NCBI RefSeq assembly: GCF_004011695.2
Contig: NC_082405.1
Coordinates: forward strand, 2,355,001-2,419,000
From: Ascochyta rabiei
Taxonomy: Eukaryota; Ascomycota; Dothideomycetes; Pleosporales; Didymellaceae
Direction: 5' to 3'
Length of the DNA: 64,000 bases
Position 1 is the stretch's first letter; the number at the start of each line of letters is the position of its first letter. This document shows positions 1 to 11,466 of this stretch, in pieces. The position numbers and the translations under genes are program-made. A model generated the notes under the pieces. That model saw only the letters and a list, made by a program, of their open reading frames with translations. It was not told the origin of the DNA and did no database searches.

Positions 1-710
1 GTTATAGAGAGACACCAGGGCCGCTTTGCCAAATCCAAATTGGAATAAAAACCAAAACTACACACCCATGATTCACATCGAGCCTGAGCCACGCTCAAAT
101 AGAGACCTGGTGCAATCTGACACGCCGCGAAGCGGGTGGATGTTCGGTCACACTCTAGATCGGTCTCGAATGCAGAGAAAAAGCCCAGTGGGCAGCTACT
201 ATAGCTTCGAGAAGAACGGCGGTGACTTGTAACCTGTACATATGTTTGCAAGGTTCGTGAAACAAGGAACCGCGTCGTGAAAGTATGTTTTCCTGCTCAC
301 GGCAGCTTCGACGTGACGCAGATAGCGCAGCGTAGCATAGCTCTTTTGCCTCCACGATCGGTCTAGCAAAGCAAACAGCAGAGCGCTTTAGTGATGCCCA
401 CCGATTTCAGATGTCTCGTGGGCAGAAACGACAGGCTGACGAGGGGAAGGAAATGAAAGAACGTCCACTCCAGCCCCTGCCTTGAGAAACAACGACGCAA
501 AATCCAGTTTGAACAGGGCCGCAATTGCGGCCAGGGCAGCAGAAAGAGTCGGCTAGCATGTATTGGCGTGCTGTTGACTGCCCAAGACGCGAGGAAATAC
601 AAGGCTGCTGTTCCCGAAACGAGTGAAGTTTTCACCCTCCCCCCGTGTCTGTCTCTCCACCACGACCCAAACCCCACGTCGCCCTGGAGCTCGAAGGTCA
701 ACCAGAGACG
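1..710. other. Intergenic, no gene seen
   Basis: I see no convincing coding frame, RNA gene or repeat here. The short frames overlap each other and lack intron logic. It lies downstream of the minus-strand secreted protein gene and probably holds its 3' end. Confidence 0.5.
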
Positions 711-1191
711 CTAAAGACGCTGGCAAATCACACTCGCAATCTTCGTCTCCCAGCTCCCCAACTGCTTACGCTCATCCTTCTTGTTTTTGAACCCTACCTC
801 TAACACCGCACCACCGCTTGTGAAGTCATTGACACCGCATCCAGCCTCCCTATAAATACATCAATCAGCATCTTCGTCATCTATATGTGCGAACACGACA
901 ACACAACCTATCTTCCTGCGGAGTTACTTACTTATAGAAATCACACTTGAACCCCTCCTCGACGCTCAAGCTCCTGATGTTGCCGTCAAATCCGCCGAAG
1001 ATATTGGAGATATCGGTACAGTAGGCATTTGCGGGAACAAAGGTGGAGTCGGCGTTGATGGTGGCCAGATCCGGGTGCTTGAAGAGCGTTGCGGCGCGGC
1101 CGTCGCTGCGGAGCTCGATGGGTGAGAGGGTAGTGGGCAGGGCGTTAACAATGCCTCCGACGGCTGAGAGGACGAGGATGGAAAGCTGCAT
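711..1191 (-). CDS. Small secreted cysteine-containing protein, 2 exons
   Basis: Predicted secreted protein of 132 residues. Exon 1 is 932-1191 and exon 2 is 711-849. The 82 nt intron has donor GTAAGTAAC, a CTGAT branch-like site and acceptor TTATAG, and the joined frame stays open to a TAG at 711. The N terminus is a signal peptide (MQLSILVLSAVGGIVNALP, cleavage likely after NA). The mature part has four cysteines in an AYC...FKCDFY...AGCG...VICQ pattern with hydrophobic strands between them. The spacing resembles small secreted proteins with a beta/gamma-crystallin-like fold, but that is inference from pattern only. Reading without the intron stops at 928 with only two cysteines, so the spliced form is preferred. 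No specific function can be assigned; an apoplastic or effector role is possible. Confidence 0.6.
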
Positions 1192-1392
1192 GGTGGTAAT
1201 TGATTTGAGTTGGTTGCGATGAGAGTTGGGTTGGGAGTAGGTGTGTCGGGAACAAGCTTATCAACAAAAAAAAAACCATAATTCAAGCCTTTGTTTGATT
1301 TGTTTGACAATTTTTAGCAACGGGCTTTTGTTTGATTGAGTTTTGAGCCCTAGTTAATTGGCTAATCTTGTTTGTTTGGTTGAGTGAACATT

Positions 1393-3046
1393 CTATGGTT
1401 GCTGACATTAGTAGTGTAGGTAAGGAAGCACGACAGGGGTGTTCGGCTGTATTATTCGGATGAATTACATTTATTGCTCAGTACTTTGTGTACCAACCCC
1501 TAGCATTAACAACTGCCTAGCATCTGTCCTTCATGCTCGCCACCAGCTCCTGAAGGTCCTCAGGGTTGATCAAATCCTAGGTGTAACGAGGCATCGTGCC
1601 TTGGTGTTGCAATGCTGCGGCACTATCCTACTAGGGGATAGCGCCACATGTGGCCACGGTGTGCAAAACCTACGCTCTAGGCGATTAGAGGACGACAAGT
1701 ATTATTCTTACTATTGAATATACCTACTGCTATCCCTCCACTATCTCTCCTAGTGTAAAGCAAGTACTATTGCCTACAACTAGAACCTTACACTAGGCCT
1801 CCCGAATAATCCTCCTAAGTTTATCGTAAATGTACTGCCTATCAAAAGCTATATTAGGGTAGGAAGCCTCTATTAAGTCCTTTGTCTTATCCCACAGAGT
1901 CCTAGTAGGGGTTAGATCTGGTGAATAAGGAGGCCAGTAGATAGGCTTAACACTTCATTCCTACGCTTCTTTAATAGCTTGTCTACCACACAGGTAGGAT
2001 CCAGCTCCTCTCCAGATTTCCGAATCACCCATCTCTTCTAGTGTCGTCCTCCTGTAACCTACGTCTTATTACTCTATAGTATTCTCTACCAGAGAATCTC
2101 TACTACTGCTAAGGCTCCTAGTTTATATGAAGCTTAGCCTACTTAAGACGCAGATCTATAATATTAGGACGGAGAGGTCGCTTTAAATAGGCTATGTAGC
2201 GTAAACAGCCTCTCCTCTGTAGGGCACGACAGACAACGTGCTTAGAGACCCCCTGTCAGACGCTAGCAAATGACTCTCAGCCATCGGCATGTGGCAGTGT
2301 CCTCCTCTGGCCAGGTATAGTAATAAATACTGTTCTGCCCAGGTGCTCACTATCTGAGTGAGCACTGATACCTTTTTGAGGTTGCCTAGCATGGTGGGGC
2401 AGAGCCGTGGCCTGATACCCCCTAGGTATTAAGGGGCTATAGTTTAGCTGGTAGTAGCTTATCTAACGCGTGCGTCGTGACGATTAGATGTAGGCCTTGA
2501 GATTGTCTACCTAAGCCTCTGTAAGGGTGTGTGGGCAACTAGATCGCCTCCTTAGGGTGACCTGTTTACTAGCAAGAGCGTAGCTAACTTGTCTCTCTGT
2601 AATACTAAGGAGGTTAGCAATGAACCTGTAGGTGTGGCTGGCCTAACAGGGAGTCTGTACCTGTAGAAGCTCATCTTATAATGAATACAGGGGAGGTGCC
2701 TAAACGGAGTAAAACTGTAAAAGTACGATTTGCTACAGCTATTGTGTCTCTTGTTCTAAAAGATCACTAGATGCTTAGTGCAAGTAGTTCGTATTTCTGC
2801 TCCATTTATGCAACCCCTTGTACTTGTAATAGTGCTAAGGTGTAGATAGCCCAGTATCAGCAGATAGCTAACAATTAGACATAATAGAAATGCCACGTAG
2901 ATGCTTCTCGAGACAGGTTCACATTGTATTATATACAGAAATATTAAGGATTTAGTGTAATCTAATCAATAGAGCGATTCCGGATGACCCGGATGACCCG
3001 GATGATCCGGATGGCACCCCACACCTACACTACTTGTGCCAGACAG
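1393..3046 (-). mobile_element. Decayed Tc1/mariner-type DNA transposon
   Basis: The minus strand at about 1800-1945 translates to the C-terminal block of a Tc1/mariner (DDE) transposase, containing YWPPYSPDLTPTRTLW, the usual WPPYSPDLNPIE-type motif before the third catalytic acidic residue. The rest of the frame is broken by stops, many of them TAG or TAA as expected from C-to-T decay. Both ends carry an inverted AGTAGTGTAGGT motif (about 1410 and 3034). With diverged outer bases the ends align to 1393 and 3046, about 1.65 kb, a normal size for this class. The ends also match the two outer ends of the large composite element at 29594-40388, so the boundaries come from that comparison. No clean TA duplication survives. 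Confidence 0.75.
2980..3015. repeat. Four tandem 9-bp units
   Basis: Four copies of CCGGATGAC-type units lie in direct tandem; the first two are identical and the last two differ by one or two bases. They sit inside the right end of the Tc1/mariner relic. The related end at 29.6 kb lacks the expansion, so it probably arose in this copy. Confidence 0.85.
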
Positions 3047-3337
3047 TTAGGGGTAGCCTTGGCTAAGTTGTGATCACGTGATCTCACGTAACTTTCTAGC
3101 CCCTTCATCCCCCCCCCCATTCCCCACATGACCCCATCTATCGGAAGAGTGGGGCCATGAGCTTTCTTTGTGTAACCCCGTGCCGAGCCCGAGTGAGGTG
3201 ACATTCGTGAAGATAAAGAAGGGGGGTATATTGCGCCTGTTGGATTGTTTTGGTAGTAATAGTGATTCATTAGGTCTTCAATAAGCGTAAACACGTAAAA
3301 AAATCGCTCAAATGCCGTAGTGCTCGAGTCAGAACAG

Positions 3338-4557
3338 CTACACTCCGTCCAGATTCTGCTCGCCCTTCTTCACCAGTCTATCATCTCCTTCCTCTGTCGA
3401 AGCGGACTGACTCCCTTCACCGTTGGTTTCGCCACCTTCACCAGCTTGCGTTCCCTCGACGTCGTTTTCGTTGTTCACAGGTTCACCATTCACAGATTTA
3501 TCCGCCAATTTTACAGCATCAATCTTTGGCGGCGCATCGACAGCGACAATAGATGAAAAACTCGGTGCAGGTATTGGCGTCGTTGCTTCTTTCACTGGTT
3601 TGACTGGCTCCGCCTGCTCGTCAGCGAGCTCTGGCGGAGGACTAGACGGCTGACTCTTCTGCTTCGGGGGCGCACTCGCTGGACTCGCATCTGGATCCGC
3701 TGTCGGAGCTGGCGCGGCTGCATTCGCTGGCCCAGATGCGTTTCCAGTTGCTGAGGGAGATGACTCGGGAGCAGAGATGACCTCTGGCTGGATGGGTCTT
3801 GCGCGCAGCGCGGCGTTTGCACCTTCGCCTACTGCGTTCATGTACATATCGGCTGAGCATCGTTAGGGCGACTGATTCGAACAGCTCTTCGAAAGGTAGT
3901 ATGAGACGAATCAGAAGTAGCAATGTTTTGAGTCAAGAAAAATCTAGACTTACGGTCGTTCATAGTGTTACTTCTCACAGCCTTGTCCAGCAACCTCGTC
4001 AACCGCGCCACCTCACTTCGCACACTCACAGTATCTTCAATAGCAATCTCGTCGTAACCATGCACGCCCTGCTGGATGCCCAACCACATCACCTCGCTAT
4101 TCTCCATCTCGTCCACTACCCGGTCAAGATCGTCTCTAAACATGCGAGCACGCATTGGCTGTCCTCTGCTCTTCAAGTACGCTACAAGACCAGCGATGAT
4201 GGTGTTAAGAGCTCCAAAGACGGTGATGAGAATATGGCTAGATTCGGAAGCACCAAGGGCTGTCAAAGCTGCGCCAAGCACGACTTGAGTCAGGAGGAGT
4301 GTGTTGGAAAGCGCTGCGGTGAACAGGTATGTCGCGTTTTGTGTGTTGCGCTTGTGTACTGCGCGGCCGTAGAGGGTCCTCTTGAAATCCGACCGTCTTG
4401 GTATATCTTTGGGACCGTTGGAGGGCGGAACACCGACGAGAAGGCAGAATTGTTGATGGATGTCTTTTTTGCTGTTACTGCCATTGCCAATAAAGTCTGA
4501 GCTCAAGAAAGGAAGAGGATTTCCACCCAGAAGGGGTGTGCGCTCGGTGGGCGACAT
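3338..4557 (-). CDS. Fungal SLATT-domain membrane protein, 2 exons
   Basis: A 372-residue membrane protein. Exon 1 is 3954-4557 and exon 2 is 3338-3852. The 101 nt intron has donor GTAAGT and acceptor GCTCAG, and the junction reads NDPDMYMNAVGEG. Residues about 55-165 hold a conserved cytosolic lead-in (DFKRTLYGRAVHKRNTQNA), two adjacent membrane helices (YLFTAALSNTLLLTQVVLGA and ILITVFGALNTIIAGLVAYL) and a following amphipathic helix with RMFRDDLDRVVDEMENSE. This is the layout of the fungal SLATT family (SMODS and SLOG-associating 2TM effector). The C-terminal 150 residues are Pro/Ala/Ser-rich and look disordered. Bacterial SLATT domains are thought to be pore-forming effectors in nucleotide-signalling conflict systems; the role of the fungal form is not established. 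No sensor-domain gene is adjacent. Confidence 0.8.
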
Positions 4558-5201
4558 AGTAATCTGTGCTGCACTACAGGAGATAAGGCTGGGGGATCAA
4601 CAGAGTTGGGGAGTGAGCAAAGATCAAGCGATTCCGCGATTCAAGGTTGGGGGTGGAGTTGAGATGAGGAAGCTACTCGCGGCGTAGTGTGCAGACTAGT
4701 GTTAGTTTCCGCTTTGGCGGATGAAAGCTTCGCGGTCTAGTTCGAGTTGTTTGCACAAATTATGCAGCGGCAGAGACCCTGGAAGCGTGTGCATTTTCAC
4801 CGCCGAGATGGATGAGGCCAAGTGCAAATTTGGTCATTTGGCAGTCGAGTCTCGTGGACGATGTGTGGATGATGTCGGTGATGCAAGGGGCACGCAGCAT
4901 GGCTCTTCCTGCTTTTGCAAATGATCGTGGAGAGGTCATTGAGTTACACGAGGCTAAGACAACAGGTCATATCGAGAGTCGCAAATGCGAACTTGTAAGC
5001 AATTGGTATACAAAAACAAAGATAGAACAATGCCCATGATAGGCGATCCGTGTCTCTAGAAAAGCGCCGCGAAGATGCAAGAGAAAAGGACTGCAGGCGG
5101 AAATCGTGGGTATTACGTGTCGATATGCCAAACGCCGTTGCGTAAATCAAGATGCGGTTGGAAAGTAGTGTAATGTAAACGCTCCGAGAATATGCACACT
5201 C
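4558..5201. other. Intergenic, no gene seen
   Basis: Lies between the start of the SLATT gene and the 3' end of the Atos-like gene, both on the minus strand. It must hold the SLATT promoter and the Atos-like terminator. I saw no coding frame with convincing composition. Confidence 0.5.
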
Positions 5202-7689
5202 TCAGCTTAAGTCTGCTTCAGGCTGCACTTCCAGCCCGCGCAGCCGCTGAGCCAGGAGACCTGCAGCAGGCGGAGAAGCAGGACTTCCCATAGGTGAGAA
5301 AGCATTACCTCCGTACCCAATATCGCCTTTATTGAGCTTTTCGAACGTCGCTTCCTGGTGGACGATGGAGTTTCCAACACCTGGCGGTGGCGATGCAAGA
5401 GGTGACCTGAAAGGGCTCTTTGGATCGATGTCCATCCGCTCCCTCGAGACCGGCCGCGACTCGATTGCCGCAAGTCGTGTGAAGTTGAAAGGAATAGGCT
5501 GCATGAGTGGAATGCCTGCACCGTAGTCGCCGGATGATGGCGAACTCAGTGAACCCCCAGTGAACCGGACAGCAGGGGGCGGTAATTGAGGGTTCTGCGG
5601 AAGACCATCCATCTGATCGTACATCTGCTGGGAGCGGGACAGGGGCCAGGCTGGGCTTCGGCGGCGGTAAGCTGTCTCGGTAACAAGGGACACCTCGTGT
5701 GACGGTGTATGCTGTACAGTTGTTGGTTCGCGTGCGGGCCTGTAAGTGCTATACTTTGGCTCAGGCTGTTGTATTTCATTTCGCAGCTTCTCCTTTCCAT
5801 CCGGCACACGATTGGCAAAGACGACTCGAATGCTTTTGTACAAGTAGTAACGACCTTTTCCAGTACAGCATATATGTAGGTGGACTAGATACCGCAGGAT
5901 TGGGCGGTCCCTGGGGTCATCCGAATTGCTGAGTGCAGCTTCAGGCCGATCGGTTCCAAAGTTCTTACGGAAAGACAAGGGCATGTCTATGATAGGTCCT
6001 GCTGAATAGCTTCGCTGGCGGATAAACGTCTTCTGACCGGGCTCCATATCCGACACATCGTACGGTACGAGAAACAGTTTTACTGCAGTCCTGTTGGGAT
6101 TTTTCAAAACGATTTGCAGCTGACCTTCGGCAGGTATGCGATAGCAGCCACCAGGCGGTGCTTTTGGTGATGTTGACCTTCGTTTCTTCTTTTCTTTGCG
6201 CCGTAGACCTGCCCTACCGATGTCGTCGGCATGTTCTTCGTCGAGTTGTAATCGGAGATCGAAGCTATTATGATCTGGCGCTGAGGGAGTATGGTGCCTT
6301 CTGCGCTTGCTAGACTCTTGGCTCTCTGAAGGGGGAGGCAGCGAGTGTTCCAAGTCAATCAGACCAACGTAAGGACTGGGCTCGTTATCAGAGATCCTGC
6401 CGTTGCCGGTATTGTAGCTGTAAAAGACTGCAGGAAACGGCACCGTCACGTGTGGTGGACATTTCAGGCTCGGTTTGCACTGCCCTCGTCCGAGTACTCC
6501 AATCTTAGCAACAAAGTCCAACGGTCGTGAAGGTGTCGTTGACATGCGACCGCGAAGGATCGACTCCTCGTACGAACCGACCATGGGCGCGTGATGCAGG
6601 GGCGATGCATCTGATGTTATGGAGGGTCGTCGGGCGGCAAAGGGCGTTTGAGGGCTGGAGTGTGGTTCGATATGAGTGAGAGATGTAACGGATCGCCGGG
6701 GCTGATGTGCCTGGTAGGGTGTTGTCCCACCGTGCCTTAAATGGCGTGCTGCGGGGGTACCAGTGGTAGATCTAGCTTGTTGCGTTGTCTGGTATGGTTG
6801 GAATGAGTCAGGTGAGAAGGTGTGTCGTCGATTGCTGCGATCAGGGCTTCTAGAGCCGCGTCTGGAGCTCGGTCGCGAAGAAGAGTCGAGGTCCGTGTTG
6901 TTGACTTGTTGCACAAGAGGACTTGTGGGTGGCATCAACGTGAACGAGGTTGATGGCGACTGCGAGATGGCTCGAGCACGCGACACCGGAGGAGGATCGT
7001 AGCTGAGCGCATTATGGAAAGGGTGATGAGCTGTGTTTCGGGGCGGCGGGACAGCTGCCACTGGGAATGAGCGATCCCAGGGAACGACAGGTGATGTTGC
7101 GAGAAAGGCAGGAGGCGCTTGGCCAGTGCCTACGCATGCGCTCCTCTCGCGGAAGTCTCCAGCGTGCAGAGCTGACCGAGGCCGCGCAATTTCTAGGCCG
7201 GCCGACACGTGGTCAACTGGGTGCTCGGGAGTCGTTTCACGTGGCGCTTGACGGTCGGCAGAAGGGGTGGCAGGCGTCTTTGGGCGATCTTGGGACGATG
7301 GTCGTGAAGAGTATCGACAGTGATTGTGGGAACTAGTCTGCTGTATAGTTTCAGCTTATGAACTGTAAACTCGACTTGTCTTCTGGCAATCGACATTCTT
7401 GAAGGAAAAGATGGTGTCTCACGTCCTGGCCAAGCTGCCACAGGGGACTCTTCACTCTCTTGATTCTCTCCATCAGCTCGTTTCGGTCGCGTGAACGTGG
7501 TCTTGTTTCATGGCTGGCTGACTCGCAAATCATGCCTGAGCCTGTGGCACCATGCGCACGCAAGCTGTCTAGGGGCGCTACATGATGAGTAGGCGTTGAT
7601 TCACCTCCTCTTTGAGCTTTGTCTGACGACATCTGGCGTGATGCGGACTGCTGGGGCGGACTCTCATGGGGATCATGAAATATCGGCAT
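5202..7689 (-). CDS. Atos/FAM214-like protein, 2 exons
   Basis: An 801-residue protein. Exon 1 is 7423-7689 and exon 2 is 5202-7340. The 82 nt intron (donor GTGAGA, acceptor TATACAG) is in phase 0. Exon 1 gives an N terminus starting MPIFHDPHESPPQQ and ending in an ERIKRVKSPLWQ motif. The central part carries the Atos-like (DUF4210) block, GSYEESILRGRM followed by a PFPAVFYSYN region. The second conserved block follows, with GQLQIVLKNPNRTAVKLFLV, VPYDVSDMEPGQKTFIRQRS and a strand-rich YLVHLHICC segment, matching the fungal chromosome-segregation-during-meiosis (PF13889-type) region. The rest is Ser/Pro-rich and disordered. Animal homologues (ATOSA/ATOSB) are linked to transcription; the fungal function is poorly known. 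A GTG-initiated version beginning at 7208 is not credible because the frame is open upstream to the splice acceptor. Confidence 0.85.
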
Positions 7690-8410
7690 ATTTGAAACGA
7701 GGTATCGGTGGGGACAACATAGGTACAACAATCGACGGGACTTCAACAGTGGTGGTGAGGTGACGAGGGTGTGACAGGCGTGACGAGGAGCGTGGAGCAC
7801 TGAGATGGCAGGGAGGAGCAAGTGGTTGGAGCACCTGCTGGCCCGCTGAATGACACAAGAAACGAAAACCCAGTTCAAAGTCAAAGGAGGCGCTGCGCTG
7901 GCTCCAGTACCGGTAGCCGCCTCACCGTGCGCACGCCGCTCCAACGTCGAGACGAGAGGCTGTGGAGGTTCCGGCGCAAGGTGCAAGGTGCGAGGTGCGG
8001 AGGTGATGGCGGCAAGGGTCTTGGAGGATGACGCGCTGTGATGCTCGACAAAGAGGAGCTCGGCTGCCTGTCGATGAGTTCGCATCGGCGCAGAAGCTAC
8101 ATAGTAGAGCGTGGGCCAGCGGCCAGACCGGCCAAACCGGCTTTCGGGCGGCCGTCAGGCGCAGCGGGAAGGTCACGCGACGAGAAACAGGCCCTGCGAC
8201 GGAGAAGGAAGAAAGCGCACGCTCAGCCCTCTGAGCTCTCGACCTTCCTGTGCCGTATTCCTGTCATGGTCCACAGAGCGGGCGCGTCGTGGGGCTCTGG
8301 CCTTATCGATTACCGACCGTGCCAAGGCTGCAGAATTCCGTCTGGGTCGCGCTTTCCTCGCCCTTGCCAGTCCACGACGCGTGCGGGAATAGAAGAACGA
8401 GACTGCAAGC
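7690..8410. promoter_or_regulatory. Divergent intergenic promoter region
   Basis: This 721 bp, GC-rich stretch separates two genes transcribed away from each other, the Atos-like gene and FYV7. It must contain both promoters and 5' UTRs. Several long frames cross it on both strands, but they overlap and lack family signal, which is typical of GC-rich spacer. I saw no specific motif I would defend. Confidence 0.5.
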
Positions 8411-9076
8411 ATGGCAGAGAAACGAGCCCGCGACGGCGATGCAGCCAGGGCCGTGAAGAAGCAGAAGAAGGGCTTCCAGATTGGGCCTGCAAATTTGCCC
8501 GATAGCACCCACAGGCGCAAAGGTACACATCCCAGCTGGGCAGCTGAACGCATGTGAGAAACTAACCATCTTGCAGTGAAGAAGATCAAGGAGGACATCA
8601 TCTACAAAGCCAAGCTCAAGAAACAATATGCCAAGATCAAGTCACGAGAGGCGCAGGCGGAAGATGCACCGCGCAAATCTGTCTACGAGCGTGAAGCTGA
8701 AGTCGCCGCCGACACCGACGAGCCTACCGCACCGGTGCCAGAACCCACGCTTGAGCCTCATCCAGACCGGGTCAAGATGCTTGAGGAGCCTGAGAAAGAG
8801 CCTGTGGTATCCTCTTTCGATCGGCGACAGAGGCGACCGCGGTCGCAGCCTTTCCAGAAAGAGGCTGAGGTTGCACGCAAGAAGAAGGACGAAGCAGAAG
8901 CACGGCAGAAGGCGAGGGAAGATGCAGACAGGGAGCGCACCAAGAAGATCGCAGAGCGTGAGCGTTTCAGAAAGGCAATGGCCAAGGCCCGAGGAGGTCC
9001 TAACGGACAGAGGAAGCTAGGACGAGAGAGCCAGGTCCTACTGGAAAAGGCGCAGCGGCTGATGGGCAAATCTTGA
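8411..9076 (+). CDS. FYV7: rRNA-processing protein Fyv7, 2 exons
   Basis: A 203-residue basic protein. Exon 1 is 8411-8522 and exon 2 is 8577-9076. The 54 nt intron has donor GTACAC, branch ACTAAC and acceptor TTGCAG, and the joined frame is continuous. The protein starts [20 protein letters not shown] and contains [17 protein letters not shown] then [20 protein letters not shown], which matches the start of the Fyv7/rRNA_processing family. A long charged coiled coil follows (rich in [20 protein letters not shown]) and it ends in [14 protein letters not shown]. In yeast Fyv7 is a nucleolar factor needed for 35S pre-rRNA processing and small-subunit assembly. The length fits other fungal members, and the many Lys/Arg suit a nucleolar RNA-binding factor. 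Confidence 0.85.
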
Positions 9077-10431
9077 GGCCAACACACCAGCGCGCCTGCA
9101 CACGCAGAATCAGTAGGGAGCAGCTTGCGCACACGCTGCGCGATCGAGCACAAGGGAGAAACATGCGCGACACCAGGCACGTTGGCACCGAAGCATCGCG
9201 TCACGCGTCCCCGCCTTACAACGACGAAGCCTGTGCATGCTCAATACTCCCTCGATACAAGTCCCTGGATTGGACGCATGGACCCAGTTACATCTGGCAT
9301 GCGAGTAAGGTCACACAACCGTCACCGCTGTATACTCCACCTCGGCAGCGCTTGCTCGCCCTGTCTGCTGCTTCAGGTCACATGCACATTTTAATCCATC
9401 ATCAGAAACTGGTGCACTGCCGGACTACGCCACCGGTAAGAGCTGTCATGCGAGCGATGGACATTGTCTAATAGCCTACAACAACACAAATTGGTCTTGT
9501 TCAGCTCCACTGTTTGTACCTGCAGCTTAACAGATCACTACACTTGACCATCCTTGGCATGGCGCTACATAAGCTCTTGCCCTCCTAGCTTCATTGCATC
9601 AAAGCATTATACACGCCACAAGTCACACATTTCTTTGTCTTTCCCTCGAGGTGTTGCATTTTGTCGCTTACTTCCCACACCTATGTTACAGCAGCTTACG
9701 TGCGCGGCTCATCTCGAGTCGCACGACCTTGGTCTACACCGACCTTTTGTGTACGCCATGAACTTCGAACCCTCACTAGCAAACATAACAATGCTCGTCG
9801 ATGCTGGTGTTGGGCCGGTCCAGACATTCATCACTTCGCCAGCTCTGTCTCGTAGATCTTCGCTGTGGCACCATAAGCTGACGGTGCTTCTCGGACATAC
9901 CGCCTCCAGCCTTGCATCAAGCCGCACCGGTGAATGATCTATTCTTCTCATAGCTGGTCACTTGCAGACCCCTCGGGCTAAGATCTGGGTCCGTAAGTTG
10001 GTACCTCACAGGTACCGGGCTAAGTGTCCGTACGTCCGCTGCAACACATCATCGTGGTATCCAATGGCTGCCAGGCATTTTCACGGCCACCATTCGAACA
10101 AACACGATACCATTGGAGCTTATTGGTGGTTGACTGCTCTTTGACGTATGTGATGCTTCACCGGCGAACTGAAAAAGCCGCGTGTCCACACGATAGGCAG
10201 CGTTTATCATCTGTAATATTTGAATCAGTATTGAGCAGTAAGTTGGCCTATATCAGTCATCGGCCAGGCTGACAGATCTACCCTTTTATTTTGGACTGTA
10301 GGATACCCGCAAGTTCGATACTGCCACACTCTGAAAATCGTTCTCTTCCCCCTGCTGACCCACTTCGTTCTCACCAAAGGTTCTTTTTGGACACCAGTGC
10401 TTGATAAAATTGGTAAACTCAAGCAAATATC
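9077..10431. other. Intergenic, no gene seen
   Basis: About 1.35 kb between FYV7 and the Myb gene, both plus strand. Several frames of 60-130 residues are present but have no shared family signal or splice support. It should hold the FYV7 3' UTR and the Myb promoter. Confidence 0.45.
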
Positions 10432-11466
10432 ATGACAAACTCAGAACGACAACCCCGAAGATGGTCATTAGCAGAAGACCAGATCTTACGCGAACAAGTC
10501 GAAGTTCAACAAACAGAAGGTGGAGGGAAAGATTGGTGTCGAGTTGCATCAGCACTCCCAGGGAGGACAAACAAAGACTGCCGTAAGAGGTGGCACAATT
10601 CAGTCGCCGAAGGCTTGAATAAGGGCCAGTGGTCAAGGCCAGAAGATCAACTCCTCCTCAATGGTGTCCACCAATACGGTTCACAGTGGACAAAAGTCGC
10701 CACCTGTGTCTCTTCACGCAGTGCCGACCAGTGTGCAAAGCGCTGGCAGCAATCGCTCGACCCGCGTCTTGACCGCAGTGAGTGGCGAGAGGACGAGGAT
10801 CTAGTACTCATCACGGCTGTGAATCGCCTTGGACGACATTGGAAGGATATACAACAGCAACACCTCCCATACCGGTCGAAGAATTGCGTCAAGAACCGCT
10901 ACTCAGTACTCTCACGCCGAATGGCTACCAAGTTGGTTCTGTATGATGACGGTCTTGAGAGTTCATCTTCTGACCCAGGTACGCCCCCCCAGACGGAAGC
11001 CGAGATGCCCCTAGGACATACGCCTATGATACTCATACACCAAAACCAACAGGCACCATACATGCAGGGCTCAGTTCTCGATACCAGCGGTGACGAGCTG
11101 TCATGGACATGGTCAGGGCTGAGCAACCCAAACGTTTTGATGACCCCGAGGCACCACGAGTCACTCAATATGCACACCTGGCCCACGCAGTACAGTGGAG
11201 GAGACAACTCCCTACACCCCACAAACCATAGCGGCTGGTACGATGCTCAAACAAACACAGCTTCCCAGTATCCAGCGCAGTATTCCAGCACCTCTTACCC
11301 GTCCACCCAAGGCCACATGACCTCACCTCGGCAAACGCATGTACCTCCATCGCATTTCTATGCATCTACATTTCCTCCCAACACGCCATCGACCAGACAA
11401 CCAACCTCAACCGCAAACATACCATGGTCCGGCTACCGATACAGAGACACGGCGCCTTTTGGCTAG
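10432..11466 (+). CDS. Three-repeat Myb/SANT DNA-binding protein
   Basis: A single-exon 344-residue protein with three Myb repeats in the first 160 residues. Repeat 1 begins RRWSLAEDQILREQ and ends CRKRWHNS; repeat 2 begins GQWSRPEDQLLLNGV and ends CAKRWQQSLDP; repeat 3 begins SEWREDEDLVLITAV and ends CVKNRYSVLSRR. The regularly spaced tryptophans and the final RW or RY of each helix-3 are as expected for DNA-binding c-Myb-type repeats. The C-terminal half is Ser/Thr/Pro/Gln-rich and looks disordered, like an activation region. Similar single-exon Myb proteins are common in Pezizomycotina; targets cannot be read from sequence. The ATG at 10432 sits just before repeat 1, so it is a natural start. 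Confidence 0.85.
   Translation: MTNSERQPRRWSLAEDQILREQVEVQQTEGGGKDWCRVASALPGRTNKDCRKRWHNSVAEGLNKGQWSRPEDQLLLNGVHQYGSQWTKVATCVSSRSADQCAKRWQQSLDPRLDRSEWREDEDLVLITAVNRLGRHWKDIQQQHLPYRSKNCVKNRYSVLSRRMATKLVLYDDGLESSSSDPGTPPQTEAEMPLGHTPMILIHQNQQAPYMQGSVLDTSGDELSWTWSGLSNPNVLMTPRHHESLNMHTWPTQYSGGDNSLHPTNHSGWYDAQTNTASQYPAQYSSTSYPSTQGHMTSPRQTHVPPSHFYASTFPPNTPSTRQPTSTANIPWSGYRYRDTAPFG

Noticed and set aside
3423..4500. Plus-strand frames over the SLATT gene
   Set aside because: They are antisense shadows of the minus-strand exons, with no family signal of their own.
7067..7336. Plus-strand frame over the Atos-like gene
   Set aside because: Antisense shadow of a coding exon.
7351..8085. Long minus-strand frame as a separate gene
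   Set aside because: Only its 3' part from ATG 7689 to the donor at 7422 is coding, as exon 1 of the Atos-like gene; the rest is promoter and intron.
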